This document shows positions 15,699-24,494 of a stretch of 34,502 nucleotides of DNA, piece by piece. The position numbers and the translations under genes are program-made. The DNA comes from Clostridiales bacterium. Its GTDB lineage: Bacteria > Bacillota > Clostridia > Christensenellales > Pumilibacteraceae. The notes under the pieces were generated by a model, which saw only the letters and a list, made by a program, of their open reading frames with translations, ran no database searches and was not told where the DNA came from. The stretch covers positions 1-34,502 of the forward strand of contig JAFLVD010000021.1 of NCBI GenBank assembly GCA_022508485.1, given 5' to 3'. Each line of letters begins with the position of its first letter. The stretch's first letter is position 1.

Positions 15699-17541
15699 AT
15701 TTGTCGTCGCCGCTTTGCTCTTCCGTTGTTTCGGTCGGCTTTTTTGCGGTCGTCTTTTTTGTCGTCGACTTTCCGGTCGTTGCAGAACTTCCCGTAAGTC
15801 CGCCCTTTGTCGTGTTTTTTTTCGTTCCCGTATTTTGCGACCTTTTGGTCGAAGTTTTTTCGGTTAACGCCGTTCGCTTTTCTGCGGTCTTTTTAGTAGC
15901 GGCGGTCTTTTTTTCGACCGGCGATGCGGCCGGATTTTCGCCGCTTTCGTCATCTTTATTTTGCGTTGTAGGCGCGGCGCTTTCCGCATTACCGTCCACG
16001 TCGTCTTTTTTGGGTGCGGATTGCGGAACGTCGTTAGAGGAAGGCTTTTGCGCGCCGTCCGGCTTTTGCGTATCCGGCTCGCTTTTCTCGTCGGGCTTAT
16101 TAGTATATGCGGAATTATGAGTCGGCTCGCTACGCTCTGGCGTTACTCTCGGCTCGGCGGTAAACGGCGGAAAAATATCGTCTAAAGTTCCGCTTCGCGC
16201 TTTCATTCCGTCGTTATTCGGAATACCGGGGAAAATTTCTTCCTCCGTTCCTCTCGAGACGGGGTCGGCAAAGTCGATAAATATATCGTTGGGGCTTCCG
16301 TCCTCGTAGTCCACGCCGAAAACCGCCATTTTAATCTTTTTGGGTTGAGGCGCCTGAACGGGATACTTCTTGCCCATTTGCTTTACGACGACGTTCATAA
16401 CAATGTAAGCGATTACAAGCGCGCCGATTAGGACAAGCCCCCAAATCCAGTCCTTTGTAATTGCGGCGCTTGGATTAAACGCTTTTTTATCCGCAGTCAT
16501 GACGGACAAAAAGTCTTTTTCGTGCAGGCTTACTATCATAAACGACGCCGCAAGCGCTATTTTAGAGCCGTAGTGGGGATAGAGGCGTTTAAAGTTGGAA
16601 AGCGTGTCCGAAGACGTAAACGCTATATTGGGGTTTGTCGACGATTCTTCGTCGAGAAGGCTTATAGTTTCCCAGTTGGCGCCGACTACGTTAAGGGTGG
16701 GAATGCCGCCGTTATAAAAGCAAGTGTAAACGCCGGTCTGCGCCCACTCGTAGTACGGCACGCCGTTAAGCTGTTTAATGCTTACGATATGCGGAGTTTT
16801 TTGCGTGGTTTTATAGATATTGTATTCGTTGTCCTTTGCGACGCGATTAAAAAAGCTCTCGCGCATAGTGTCGGGACCGCTGTACGCGTAAACGTGGTCT
16901 ACGCCAAGCCTTTGCATTTCCACCATGAGCACGGTGTTTTCCTTTTCCGCCCTGCTCATTTTTTTGTAAAACACGTTCGCGCCGACGTCGCCCACCGCAG
17001 AGCTTCCGAAAAACGCAATCGTAACGTTAAAGCCAAGCTTTTCGTGCGAGCCGCCGAGATATTCCGCAATGGCAAGCACCGCCGCCACGCCGCTGCCGTT
17101 AGAGAGCGCGCCCTCCGCCGCAACCGGCCCCGACGAAGCGTTTAAAACAAGCCCGTAGCAGTTGTCGTAGTATGCGCCGATTATAACGTTTTTGGTCGCG
17201 CCGTCCTCGATATATTTAGCAGAAACGTTTCGGCTCGATTTTGTTTTGTTGTTTTCGGTATAGGTAAAAGTCGAATCCTCGTCGGGAGTAAGCTGTAAGC
17301 CGTAGCTTTCGAGCTTCATTTTAAGATAATCCGCCGCCGCGGCCTCGCCTTCCGAACCGGCCGTCCTATCCTCGAAGAGCGTAACGTACTCTTCGAGCTT
17401 CTGCTCTACTGAGCTTGCCTTTACGACGTAAAGCGTTGAAGAAACGGCATGGTCGGGCGCACCCGGCTCGGTGCAAGCGGCAAGCGAAAAGACCGCGATT
17501 AAGGCGCACAGAACGATAATAAAAAACCGAGTTTTTTTCAT
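15697..17541 (-). CDS. Lipoprotein with a degenerate M28 peptidase domain and a cytoplasmic tail
   Basis: The 614-residue protein starts with a lipoprotein signal (MKKTRFFIIVLCALIAVFSL, then AAC with Cys23). Residues 45-365 have the M28 aminopeptidase fold pattern, but the zinc ligands are changed. The usual GAHYD is GAYYDN (122-127), GADDNASG is GALSNGSG, and the Glu-Glu pair after AFFG is replaced by serine and alanine. It is probably not a peptidase. One membrane segment follows (WIWGLVLIGALVIAYIVMNV) with positive residues after it, so the last 200 residues are likely cytoplasmic. This tail is disordered and ends in a lysine- and threonine-rich stretch. The ATG at 17541 lies 1 base after the upstream stop; an in-frame GTG at 17553 is less likely. 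Confidence 0.82.
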   Translation of the reverse strand: MKKTRFFIIVLCALIAVFSLAACTEPGAPDHAVSSTLYVVKASSVEQKLEEYVTLFEDRTAGSEGEAAAADYLKMKLESYGLQLTPDEDSTFTYTENNKTKSSRNVSAKYIEDGATKNVIIGAYYDNCYGLVLNASSGPVAAEGALSNGSGVAAVLAIAEYLGGSHEKLGFNVTIAFFGSSAVGDVGANVFYKKMSRAEKENTVLMVEMQRLGVDHVYAYSGPDTMRESFFNRVAKDNEYNIYKTTQKTPHIVSIKQLNGVPYYEWAQTGVYTCFYNGGIPTLNVVGANWETISLLDEESSTNPNIAFTSSDTLSNFKRLYPHYGSKIALAASFMIVSLHEKDFLSVMTADKKAFNPSAAITKDWIWGLVLIGALVIAYIVMNVVVKQMGKKYPVQAPQPKKIKMAVFGVDYEDGSPNDIFIDFADPVSRGTEEEIFPGIPNNDGMKARSGTLDDIFPPFTAEPRVTPERSEPTHNSAYTNKPDEKSEPDTQKPDGAQKPSSNDVPQSAPKKDDVDGNAESAAPTTQNKDDESGENPAASPVEKKTAATKKTAEKRTALTEKTSTKRSQNTGTKKNTTKGGLTGSSATTGKSTTKKTTAKKPTETTEEQSGDDK

Positions 17542-17542
17542 A

Positions 17543-18079
17543 TCACACCACACTCGTTACTATCCCGACGGCGGCAACGATTCCGTAAACGGTAATCATT
17601 GTGCCGAGTACCTGAGCGACCACCACGTTAAACACCGACTTATCCACGTATTCGAGGCGAAACGCGTACACAAGGTACAGCGAGGTAAACGCAATCGTAA
17701 CTATTGGCGATAAAAGCGTTTTCATAACGCCGACCGCACTCGGCACTGCGAGATAGATAAAGTTCAGCCCGAATACGACGAGGTTTGCGAAAAAGATTGC
17801 GAAGTTAAGTCCGTAGCGAATGGCTTCCACGTTTCCGCGAAGCTTAACGCCAAGCGTGCGGAAAATAAACATGGTAATTATCGCGTATACCGCAAACGGC
17901 AAAAGCCCGGCGAGAAAAAACGCCCAAATATCGTTAGCGAACCAGCTCGGAAGCGAGTACTGTATTCCCATTAGCCCCAGTCTGCTTCGCGCCGAGTACC
18001 AGCCTGCCGCGCAATAGCTTAAATATACAAGTATCGATACGACCGCCGCCGGCATTCTTCTTTTGGCGATGTTAATCAT
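17543..18079 (-). CDS. Multi-pass membrane protein, unknown function
   Basis: This 178-residue protein has about five hydrophobic segments, for example AAVVSILVYLSYCAAGW, FFLAGLLPFAVYAIITMFIF and the C-terminal VLGTMITVYGIVAAVGIVTSVV. I do not recognise a family. Its ATG overlaps the holA stop (ATGA) and its stop lies 1 base before the M28-like gene, so the three are one translationally coupled operon. A partnership with the lipoprotein in the membrane is inference from this spacing. Confidence 0.85.
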   Translation of the reverse strand: MINIAKRRMPAAVVSILVYLSYCAAGWYSARSRLGLMGIQYSLPSWFANDIWAFFLAGLLPFAVYAIITMFIFRTLGVKLRGNVEAIRYGLNFAIFFANLVVFGLNFIYLAVPSAVGVMKTLLSPIVTIAFTSLYLVYAFRLEYVDKSVFNVVVAQVLGTMITVYGIVAAVGIVTSVV

Positions 18080-19026
18080 TCAGCACCTCCGTAAGTAGCT
18101 CGGGACACAAACGACGTGAGCGCGTCGAGCTGGCTCATTACGCCCGACTTATAGCTCATATCCGCGTCGGCAAGCATATCGATAATCGATTTCAGCCTAC
18201 GCTTAGTCAGCTTTGCGCTCTCGGTTTTAAGCTTTGTTATCATGTACGGTTTAAGTCCCAATTCGTTAAGGCCTTCGGGGTCGAGCGCCGCGGCAAAAAG
18301 CCGCTTAAACCTATTGTAAAGCAGTGTAAACGCCGCGGTAAGGTCATTAGCCTTTGCCATTTCCCCGACTATTTCGAGCGCGCGCGCACCGTTGCCGGAG
18401 ATAACGCAGTCGCCCAAATCGTACACTACGTACTCTATATCCGGCTCTACTACGCTGTCTACGTCCTCTTCCGTAACAGTGCCGCCCATGCGGTACACCG
18501 CCAGCTTTTGCGTTTCCGAGTTAATCCTCGTCATGTAGCCGCCGCACCTGCCGTAAAGCTTTGCTACCGCGCCGTCGGTAAATGCGGTTCCGCACTCTTT
18601 GGCAATACGCCTTACGAACGGATAGATATATTTAATATCCACTCGGTTGCACGTTACCGGCGTAACGCCTTTCGGAACGCTCGGCGTAGAAGTGTGATTC
18701 CAGCTGTCGTGCGGAGTGTGCGACACAAAGACAAGCACGGACGTGTGGTTGGGGTTATCGAGATAAGCCTCGACCGCCGACGGGTCGAGTTTTCCGCGCG
18801 CGACGATAACGCGGTAGTTCCCCATTACGGGCAGCATCATAAGCTCTTCCACAAGGTCGTTTGCCGATTTAAACTCCTTGTCCACCACGTTAAATTCCTT
18901 TATTCCGCCGGCAACGCCGCATATAAGCGTTACGGCGCGAGCAAGCACAAACTCGTCGTCGCCGTACAAAAGATAGCACGGCTTGGGAGGGTTTAGTAAG
19001 CTCTTTTGAAGTTCGGGAAAATCCAT
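18076..19026 (-). CDS. holA: DNA polymerase III delta subunit
   Basis: HolA is the clamp-loader subunit that opens the beta clamp. The 316 residues show the family's N-terminal KPCYLLYGDDEFVLARAV, then VIVARGKLD, a central YIYPFVRRIAKECG, CGGYMTRINSETQKLAVY and the C-terminal helical collar ending in QLDALTSFVSRATYGG. The ATG at 19026 (MDFPELQKS) fits the family start. It has no ribosome site, and the -10 box ends 6 bases before it, so the mRNA is predicted to be leaderless. Longer upstream frames would lie in the promoter. Confidence 0.92.
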   Translation of the reverse strand: MDFPELQKSLLNPPKPCYLLYGDDEFVLARAVTLICGVAGGIKEFNVVDKEFKSANDLVEELMMLPVMGNYRVIVARGKLDPSAVEAYLDNPNHTSVLVFVSHTPHDSWNHTSTPSVPKGVTPVTCNRVDIKYIYPFVRRIAKECGTAFTDGAVAKLYGRCGGYMTRINSETQKLAVYRMGGTVTEEDVDSVVEPDIEYVVYDLGDCVISGNGARALEIVGEMAKANDLTAAFTLLYNRFKRLFAAALDPEGLNELGLKPYMITKLKTESAKLTKRRLKSIIDMLADADMSYKSGVMSQLDALTSFVSRATYGGAE

Positions 19027-19032
19027 AGTGCA

Positions 19033-19061
19033 ATTATACACCAAAAAACAATATAAATCAA
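19033..19061 (-). promoter_or_regulatory. Promoter giving a leaderless holA mRNA
   Basis: On the minus strand TTGATT (19056-19061) and TATAAT (19033-19038) are separated by 17 bases. Normal spacing from the -10 box puts the first transcribed base on the A of the holA ATG at 19026. Confidence 0.7.
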
Positions 19062-19135
19062 TCGTTTTGCGCCTTTTGGGCGTATGCCCTATTATTCGAC
19101 ACAAATTCATTATTCGCTTTTTCCGCCGATATGTA

Positions 19136-19154
19136 TTTTCCGCACCGCGGAAAA
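19136..19154 (-). terminator. Possible terminator after DUF4363
   Basis: An 8-bp hairpin (TTTTCCGC 19136-19143 with GCGGAAAA 19147-19154, loop of 3) lies just past the DUF4363 stop. A clean T run after it is missing, so termination is uncertain. Confidence 0.4.
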
Positions 19155-19157
19155 ATA

Positions 19158-19550
19158 TTACAGTATGTTAGAAATAAACGGAATGCTGTCGAGAAGAACA
19201 TCGTCGATATAATTTATCGCCGAGTTTACGAAAATAACGGCGTCGTTGTAGTTTCCGCTCTTTACGACCTCTACAAGACTGACTATCTTATCGTCGAAGT
19301 TTCTTACGGTATTGTGGTTTTGGATAAGAAGAAGCCACTTTTTACCGTCCTCCCACTTTTTTGAGACATTCTCGCATAGCGAAACGGTGGTCTCGTTATC
19401 AAGGTCTTCCCGGTAAAGATCTATGCTTTCCTTTACCTTTTCCAAGTCAAGTTGAAGCTTGGAGTAGTAATCGTTTACAAACACCATCTCGCAAATCATT
19501 CCGGCAAGAAGCACGGCGAAAACGGAAACAATAATAATCAGCTTTTTCAT
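19158..19550 (-). CDS. DUF4363 family protein
   Basis: This 130-residue protein has an N-terminal membrane anchor (MKKLIIIVSVFAVLLAGMI) and an extracytoplasmic helical part with KLQLDLEKVKESIDLYREDL and WEDGKKWLLLIQNHN. DUF4363 proteins are common in Clostridia directly after DUF421 genes, as here. The function is unknown. The ATG at 19550 follows the DUF421 stop by 1 base. An upstream in-frame extension lies entirely inside that gene. Confidence 0.85.
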   Translation of the reverse strand: MKKLIIIVSVFAVLLAGMICEMVFVNDYYSKLQLDLEKVKESIDLYREDLDNETTVSLCENVSKKWEDGKKWLLLIQNHNTVRNFDDKIVSLVEVVKSGNYNDAVIFVNSAINYIDDVLLDSIPFISNIL

Positions 19551-19551
19551 A

Positions 19552-20259
19552 TTACCAGTTTCCCCCACCCGAAAGGCTAAGCCGAGTGCAAAACGCCTTA
19601 TCGTACTTCGGCGCAAAAAACGCGTTGCCGTCCTGTCTGATATCCGCGTAGAGTACGTCCTTTACTTTAAGCTTCTTTTCTCGCAAAACTTTTTCTATAT
19701 CGGCACGGTCCGCACCCGTCAATAAAAGGTTGTCCTCTTTTATTTTTCCGTCTACGACAAGCTCGATCGGAAGAAGGGGCTTTTGCGGCTGTTCTTCCTC
19801 GCTCGACGACTGCTGCTGCGGCTTTTCTACCACGCACAGCTTGCCGTTTGTTTCGAAAATAGCATAAGCAATCTCAGTAAAATCGACGTAACCTGCGGTA
19901 CGCACCGCCTCTCTGAGGTCGTCGACGTTCATATTCATTTTGCAGAGCGCGTCGTACACTATTCCGTCGGGATTGATAACGATAATACTGTTACCGCTTA
20001 AAAGCTTTCGTACTTTCATCGATTTTCTCGATATGAACGACAGCACGATATGAAGCATGCCGAGCGTAACGATAGGCACCACGCCGCAATACAGCGGAAT
20101 ATACGGATCGTTCATGGGAATACAGGCGACCTCGGCGATAATAAGCGTAATAACAAGCTCAAACGGCTGCATTTCGCCTATCTGCCGCTTTCCCATAAGG
20201 CGGATTACGAAAAATACCACCACGAAAACTATAATCGATTTTAAAAATACCACAAACAT
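19552..20259 (-). CDS. DUF421/YetF family membrane protein
   Basis: This 235-residue protein has three N-terminal membrane segments, the conserved RLMGKRQIGEMQPFELVITL motif between the first two, and a cytoplasmic domain with KVRKLLSGNSIIVINPDG and MNVDDLREAVRTAG. It then has a second half with LPIELVVDGKIKEDNLL. These are hallmarks of the YetF family, whose members have been linked to spore and membrane functions without a defined activity. A glutamine, serine and glutamate rich linker (about residues 148-162) is unusual. No ribosome site is visible ahead of the ATG at 20259. It lies 39 bases after the LRR gene. Confidence 0.88.
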   Translation of the reverse strand: MFVVFLKSIIVFVVVFFVIRLMGKRQIGEMQPFELVITLIIAEVACIPMNDPYIPLYCGVVPIVTLGMLHIVLSFISRKSMKVRKLLSGNSIIVINPDGIVYDALCKMNMNVDDLREAVRTAGYVDFTEIAYAIFETNGKLCVVEKPQQQSSSEEEQPQKPLLPIELVVDGKIKEDNLLLTGADRADIEKVLREKKLKVKDVLYADIRQDGNAFFAPKYDKAFCTRLSLSGGGNW

Positions 20260-20298
20260 GATGTTTGTAGTATTGCTTTTATCTGCGAAAATTATTAT

Positions 20299-21681
20299 TT
20301 ATAAAGTCCATTCCGTTACTTTTCCGTCGACGTAGTGCCAGTAACCGTACTCGGTATCGGTCGGCTCTTTTTCCGAATAGTACCTTGTTATGCGAATTAT
20401 AAACTCGCCCCAGCCGCCCGACATTTTTACGTTTTTCAACTCGTCGGGAGTACCATAGTAATAAATCCTAGAAAAATCTCTGCAATAATCAAACGCACAG
20501 CGGCGAATTTCGCGCACGGACTTGCCTACTACGACATACTTCATGCCCGTGCCGAGGAAAGCGCCTACGCCTATAATCTCGATGTCGTTAAGCTCAACGC
20601 TCGTGATACTTTTACAAAGCTTAAACGCCAGCCTGTCTATAACCTTAACCCCACCGAGCTTTACCGAAGATAAGTTTTCGCAATTATAAAACGCGAGATT
20701 TTCTATCGCTTCGACTCCCGACCCGAAATCGACGGAGGTTATATCGGATTCGGCAAACGCAAACTTGAATATTTTGTAGCTTTTGCCGTGAAAATCCTTA
20801 GGCAATATAAGATCTTTTTCGTTCCCGAGGTATTCGAGTAAGTACGGCGTATCGTTTCTCTCGTCCACGCAAAAAACATAGTCGTCTATTATCTCGCGCG
20901 TCGGCTTTCCCTCGCGCGGCGAATAAACGTGCACGGCGTATAAAGCGATGTTTTGATGTTTTCCGCTTCCTGCCTTAATCTCCAAAACCGAATTATTACA
21001 AATATCGGCTATGCGGCACCTTTCAAACGCGTCGCGTCCGATATGCGTAAGGGCGGACGGAAGCTCTATGTACTTAATCATTTGGCAACCGAAAAACGCG
21101 CCGTTCTCTATGCGTTCAAGCCCGTCGGGAAGAGTAACTCTTTTAAGCTTTTCGCACCCCGAAAAAACGCAGGACTCAAGCGTTTTTATGCCGCTCGGCA
21201 CGGTAAAGCTTATAATATCCGAACAGCTGAACGCGCCGCCGCCGATACGTACGGCATCAGGCGATATGTCGATGTGCGTAAACTTTGTTCCGTGAAACCC
21301 CTCCACCCCGATATCGACAAGGTTTTGCGTTCCGGTTATCTCGGTAAGATACATACAGCCGAAAAAGGCACGGTCGCCTACGCGCTCGAGTTTTCCGAAC
21401 GTTATAGTGCACAGCGAATGGCACGCCCTAAACGCGTCCTCGCATACTACTACGACGGACGAGGCAATAACGCTTTCAAGATTAAAGCAGCAGTAAAACG
21501 CGCGGTAATCGAGCTCGGCGACTTCGTTAAGATCGACTTTTTTTACGATTTTGTTTTGCGCAAACGCCTCCGCGCCCACTTTTTTTATTCCGCTCGGTAT
21601 AACTACCTCTTCGGCGTCGCCCGTGTATTTAACAAGTGTTTCGCCTTCTATTTTAAAAACTTCGTCGTTCATTTTAATCAT
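20299..21681 (-). CDS. BspA-type leucine-rich-repeat protein, cytoplasmic
   Basis: This 460-residue protein consists of LRR_5 (BspA, Treponema pallidum type) repeats, each of about 23 residues with the pattern IG-x-x-AF-x-x-C-x-x-L-x-x-V. Examples are RVGDRAFFGCMYLTEI, TLESCVFSGCEKLKRVTLP and RIENGAFFGCQMIKYIELP. A non-repeat segment lies at about residues 230-290. Such proteins are usually secreted, but no signal peptide or membrane segment is present. The first ATG overlaps the uvrA stop by 4 bases; a second in-frame ATG at 21672 has better spacing from AAGGTG and could be the true start. Ligand and role are unknown. Confidence 0.88.
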   Translation of the reverse strand: MIKMNDEVFKIEGETLVKYTGDAEEVVIPSGIKKVGAEAFAQNKIVKKVDLNEVAELDYRAFYCCFNLESVIASSVVVVCEDAFRACHSLCTITFGKLERVGDRAFFGCMYLTEITGTQNLVDIGVEGFHGTKFTHIDISPDAVRIGGGAFSCSDIISFTVPSGIKTLESCVFSGCEKLKRVTLPDGLERIENGAFFGCQMIKYIELPSALTHIGRDAFERCRIADICNNSVLEIKAGSGKHQNIALYAVHVYSPREGKPTREIIDDYVFCVDERNDTPYLLEYLGNEKDLILPKDFHGKSYKIFKFAFAESDITSVDFGSGVEAIENLAFYNCENLSSVKLGGVKVIDRLAFKLCKSITSVELNDIEIIGVGAFLGTGMKYVVVGKSVREIRRCAFDYCRDFSRIYYYGTPDELKNVKMSGGWGEFIIRITRYYSEKEPTDTEYGYWHYVDGKVTEWTL

Positions 21682-24479
21682 AACACCTTTTTAAGATATT
21701 CGCCCGTTTTGCTTTCGGGGTTTTGCGCGACGCGCTCGGGTGTGCCGCACGCGACCACGGTGCCGCCGGCGTCGCCGCCGCTCGGTCCGAGGTCGATTAT
21801 ATAGTCGGCGCATTTAATAACGTCGAGGTTGTGTTCTATAACGACCACGGTGTTTCCGTTTTCCACAAGGCGGTCAAGAATGTCGATAAGCCGCTCGACG
21901 TCGGCGGAGTGAAGTCCGGTCGTCGGCTCGTCGAGAACGTAAAGGGTGTTGCTTGTGGAAACCTTGCTAAGCTCGGTCGCAAGCTTAACGCGCTGCGCCT
22001 CGCCGCCCGACAGCGTCGTAGCAGGCTGACCGAGCTTTATATAACCGAGACCTACGTCGAGAAGAGTGCCGAGCTTGCGTTTAAGCGTGGGGATATTTTT
22101 AAAGAATTCGTACGCCTCTTCAATCGTCATGTCGAGTACGTCCGCAATCGACTTGTCGCGATATTTTACTTGAAGCGTTTCCCTGTTAAACCGCTTTCCG
22201 TGGCACACGTCGCAGGGAACGTACACGTCGGGAAGGAAGTTCATTTCTATACGGATAATTCCGTCGCCCTCGCAGCTTTCGCATCTGCCGCCGCGCACGT
22301 TAAACGAAAATCTGCCCGAATTGTAGCCGCGTTCCTGCGCCGCAGGAGTTTCGGCAAACAAATCCCTTATCGTCGCCATTGTGCCGGTGTAAGTCGCAGG
22401 GTTGGATCTCGGCGTACGCCCTATCGGGCTTTGGTCGATGTTAATAACCTTGTCTATCTTGTCAAGCCCGTCTATCCCCTCGCACTTACCCACGCGCTGC
22501 TTGACCGAGTTGAACATATTGGCGGCGGCAGGATAAAGCGTCTGATTGATAAGCGACGACTTGCCGCTGCCCGACACGCCGGTAACAGCGGTAAACACGC
22601 CGAGCGGAATTTTTACCGTAACGTTTTGAAGGTTGTTTTCCGCCGCGCCGCGCACCGTTATGCACTCGTCGAAAAGCCGCCGTTTATCGGGAACGCGGAT
22701 TTTGCGCTCGCCGGACAAAAATTTCCCGGTAGCCGAGCCGGATTTGATTATATCGTCTACCGTGCCGGTAGCAACCACCTCTCCGCCGTGGACGCCTGCG
22801 CCGGGGCCGATATCCACAATGTAGTCTGCGGAACGCATGGTGTCCTCGTCGTGCTCTACTACGATTAACGTGTTGTCGAGATCTCTTAAATGCTTTAATG
22901 TGTCGATAAGCTTTTGGTTGTCGCACTGGTGAAGTCCTATACTCGGCTCGTCGAGGATATAAAGCACGCCCGAAAGCCCCGAGCCTATCTGCGTTGCAAG
23001 CCTAATCCTTTGCGCCTCGCCGCCCGACAGAGTTTGCGCGCTTCGGGACAGCGTGAGGTAGTCAAGCCCCACGTCGATTAAAAAATCGAGGCGCGCGCGA
23101 ATTTCTTTAAGCACGCGCTCTGCGATTAACGCCTTGCTCTCGGAAAGAGTAATCCCGTCGAAAAACGCGCGCAGGTGCCTTATGGGCAGCGAGCATAATT
23201 CGTCTATGTTCTTGCCGTTTAATCTAACTGCGAGCGCTTCCTTTCTTAACCGTTTTCCGCCGCAGTCGGGGCACGGCTGAGAGTTGGTAAAGCGGCTTAT
23301 GCGCCAGCGCACGCCGTCGCTCGAGGTTTCGGCAAGCCGCCTTTCGAGAAAAGGAACCATGCCCTCGTAGGAAACGCGCTCGCTTCTGTGGTAGTGCCCG
23401 GTCGTGTACTCTACGACGAGAGGCTCGTCCGTCGCGTACAAAACAATATCCTGCACCTCTTTTTTAAGCTTTTTAAAGGGCGTGGAAAGCGAAAACTTGT
23501 ACTTTGAGGCAAGCGCGTTCATGCAATGCTCGAAGTGCGGCGTGCTGTCGAGCTGGCCGCTGTCGAGAAGGTCGCGGATAGAGCTGTTTTCAAAGAAGAG
23601 AAGCTCGGGATCGACCTTAGTCAAAAACCCGAGACCCGAGCAAGTCGGGCACGCGCCCCACGGACTGTTAAACGAAAACAGCCGCGGCTCTACCTCGGAC
23701 AGCGACAGTCCGCAGTTTCCGCAAGTGTATTTTGTGTTAAACAGCACCTCTTTGTCGTCGTAAAAAGCGATAACAAGCCCGTCGGACAGCTTTATCGCCG
23801 TTTCCACCGAGTCGGTAAGGCGCTGCTGAATTCCCTTTTCTATAACGAGCCTGTCAACGACGACAGATATGTCGTGCTTAGAATTTTTGTCGAGCTTAAT
23901 TTCCTCGTCGAGCGTGTACAGCACGCCGTCCACGCGCATACGCGAGTAACCCGACTTTTTAAAGTCCTCGAACAGCTTGACGTATTCCCCTTTTTTGCCG
24001 CGAATTACCGGCGAAATAATCATGACGCGGCTGCCCTCGGGAAGCTCGCAAATCTTATCGACTATCTGGTCTACGGTCTGCTGGTGGATTTCCGCGCCGC
24101 AGTTATAGCAGTACACGTCGCCCACGCGCGCAAACAGAAGTCTCATATAGTCGTAAATTTCGGTAACGGTGCCCACGGTCGAGCGCGGATTGCGCCCCGT
24201 CGTTTTTTGGTCGATGGATATTGCCGGCGACAGTCCGTCTATGCTGTCTACGTCCGGCTTGTCCATCTGCCCGAGGAATTGACGCGCATACGAAGACAGC
24301 GATTCCACGTATCTTCTTTGACCTTCCGCAAAAATCGTGTCGAAGGCAAGCGACGTTTTGCCGCTGCCCGAAAGTCCGGTAAACACGACAAGTTTATTTT
24401 TGGGCACGGTGAGGTTGATGTTTTTCAGGTTGTTTTCCCTCGCGCCTTTTATTATGATTTCGTTTTTATTGTCTTTCAT
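21678..24479 (-). CDS. uvrA: Excinuclease ABC subunit A
   Basis: UvrA recognises bulky DNA lesions and loads UvrB in nucleotide excision repair. The 933 residues hold two ABC modules: Walker A GLSGSGKT (35-42) and GVSGSGKSS in the second half, each with its LSGGEAQR signature. Zinc-finger cysteines are present in CPTCSGLG, CPDCGGKR, CESCEGDG and CDVCHGKR. It lies 15 bases after uvrB with GAGGAT ahead of the ATG, and its stop overlaps the LRR gene start. Confidence 0.99.
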   Translation of the reverse strand: MKDNKNEIIIKGARENNLKNINLTVPKNKLVVFTGLSGSGKTSLAFDTIFAEGQRRYVESLSSYARQFLGQMDKPDVDSIDGLSPAISIDQKTTGRNPRSTVGTVTEIYDYMRLLFARVGDVYCYNCGAEIHQQTVDQIVDKICELPEGSRVMIISPVIRGKKGEYVKLFEDFKKSGYSRMRVDGVLYTLDEEIKLDKNSKHDISVVVDRLVIEKGIQQRLTDSVETAIKLSDGLVIAFYDDKEVLFNTKYTCGNCGLSLSEVEPRLFSFNSPWGACPTCSGLGFLTKVDPELLFFENSSIRDLLDSGQLDSTPHFEHCMNALASKYKFSLSTPFKKLKKEVQDIVLYATDEPLVVEYTTGHYHRSERVSYEGMVPFLERRLAETSSDGVRWRISRFTNSQPCPDCGGKRLRKEALAVRLNGKNIDELCSLPIRHLRAFFDGITLSESKALIAERVLKEIRARLDFLIDVGLDYLTLSRSAQTLSGGEAQRIRLATQIGSGLSGVLYILDEPSIGLHQCDNQKLIDTLKHLRDLDNTLIVVEHDEDTMRSADYIVDIGPGAGVHGGEVVATGTVDDIIKSGSATGKFLSGERKIRVPDKRRLFDECITVRGAAENNLQNVTVKIPLGVFTAVTGVSGSGKSSLINQTLYPAAANMFNSVKQRVGKCEGIDGLDKIDKVINIDQSPIGRTPRSNPATYTGTMATIRDLFAETPAAQERGYNSGRFSFNVRGGRCESCEGDGIIRIEMNFLPDVYVPCDVCHGKRFNRETLQVKYRDKSIADVLDMTIEEAYEFFKNIPTLKRKLGTLLDVGLGYIKLGQPATTLSGGEAQRVKLATELSKVSTSNTLYVLDEPTTGLHSADVERLIDILDRLVENGNTVVVIEHNLDVIKCADYIIDLGPSGGDAGGTVVACGTPERVAQNPESKTGEYLKKVL

Positions 24480-24494
24480 GTCAATCCTCGTTAA

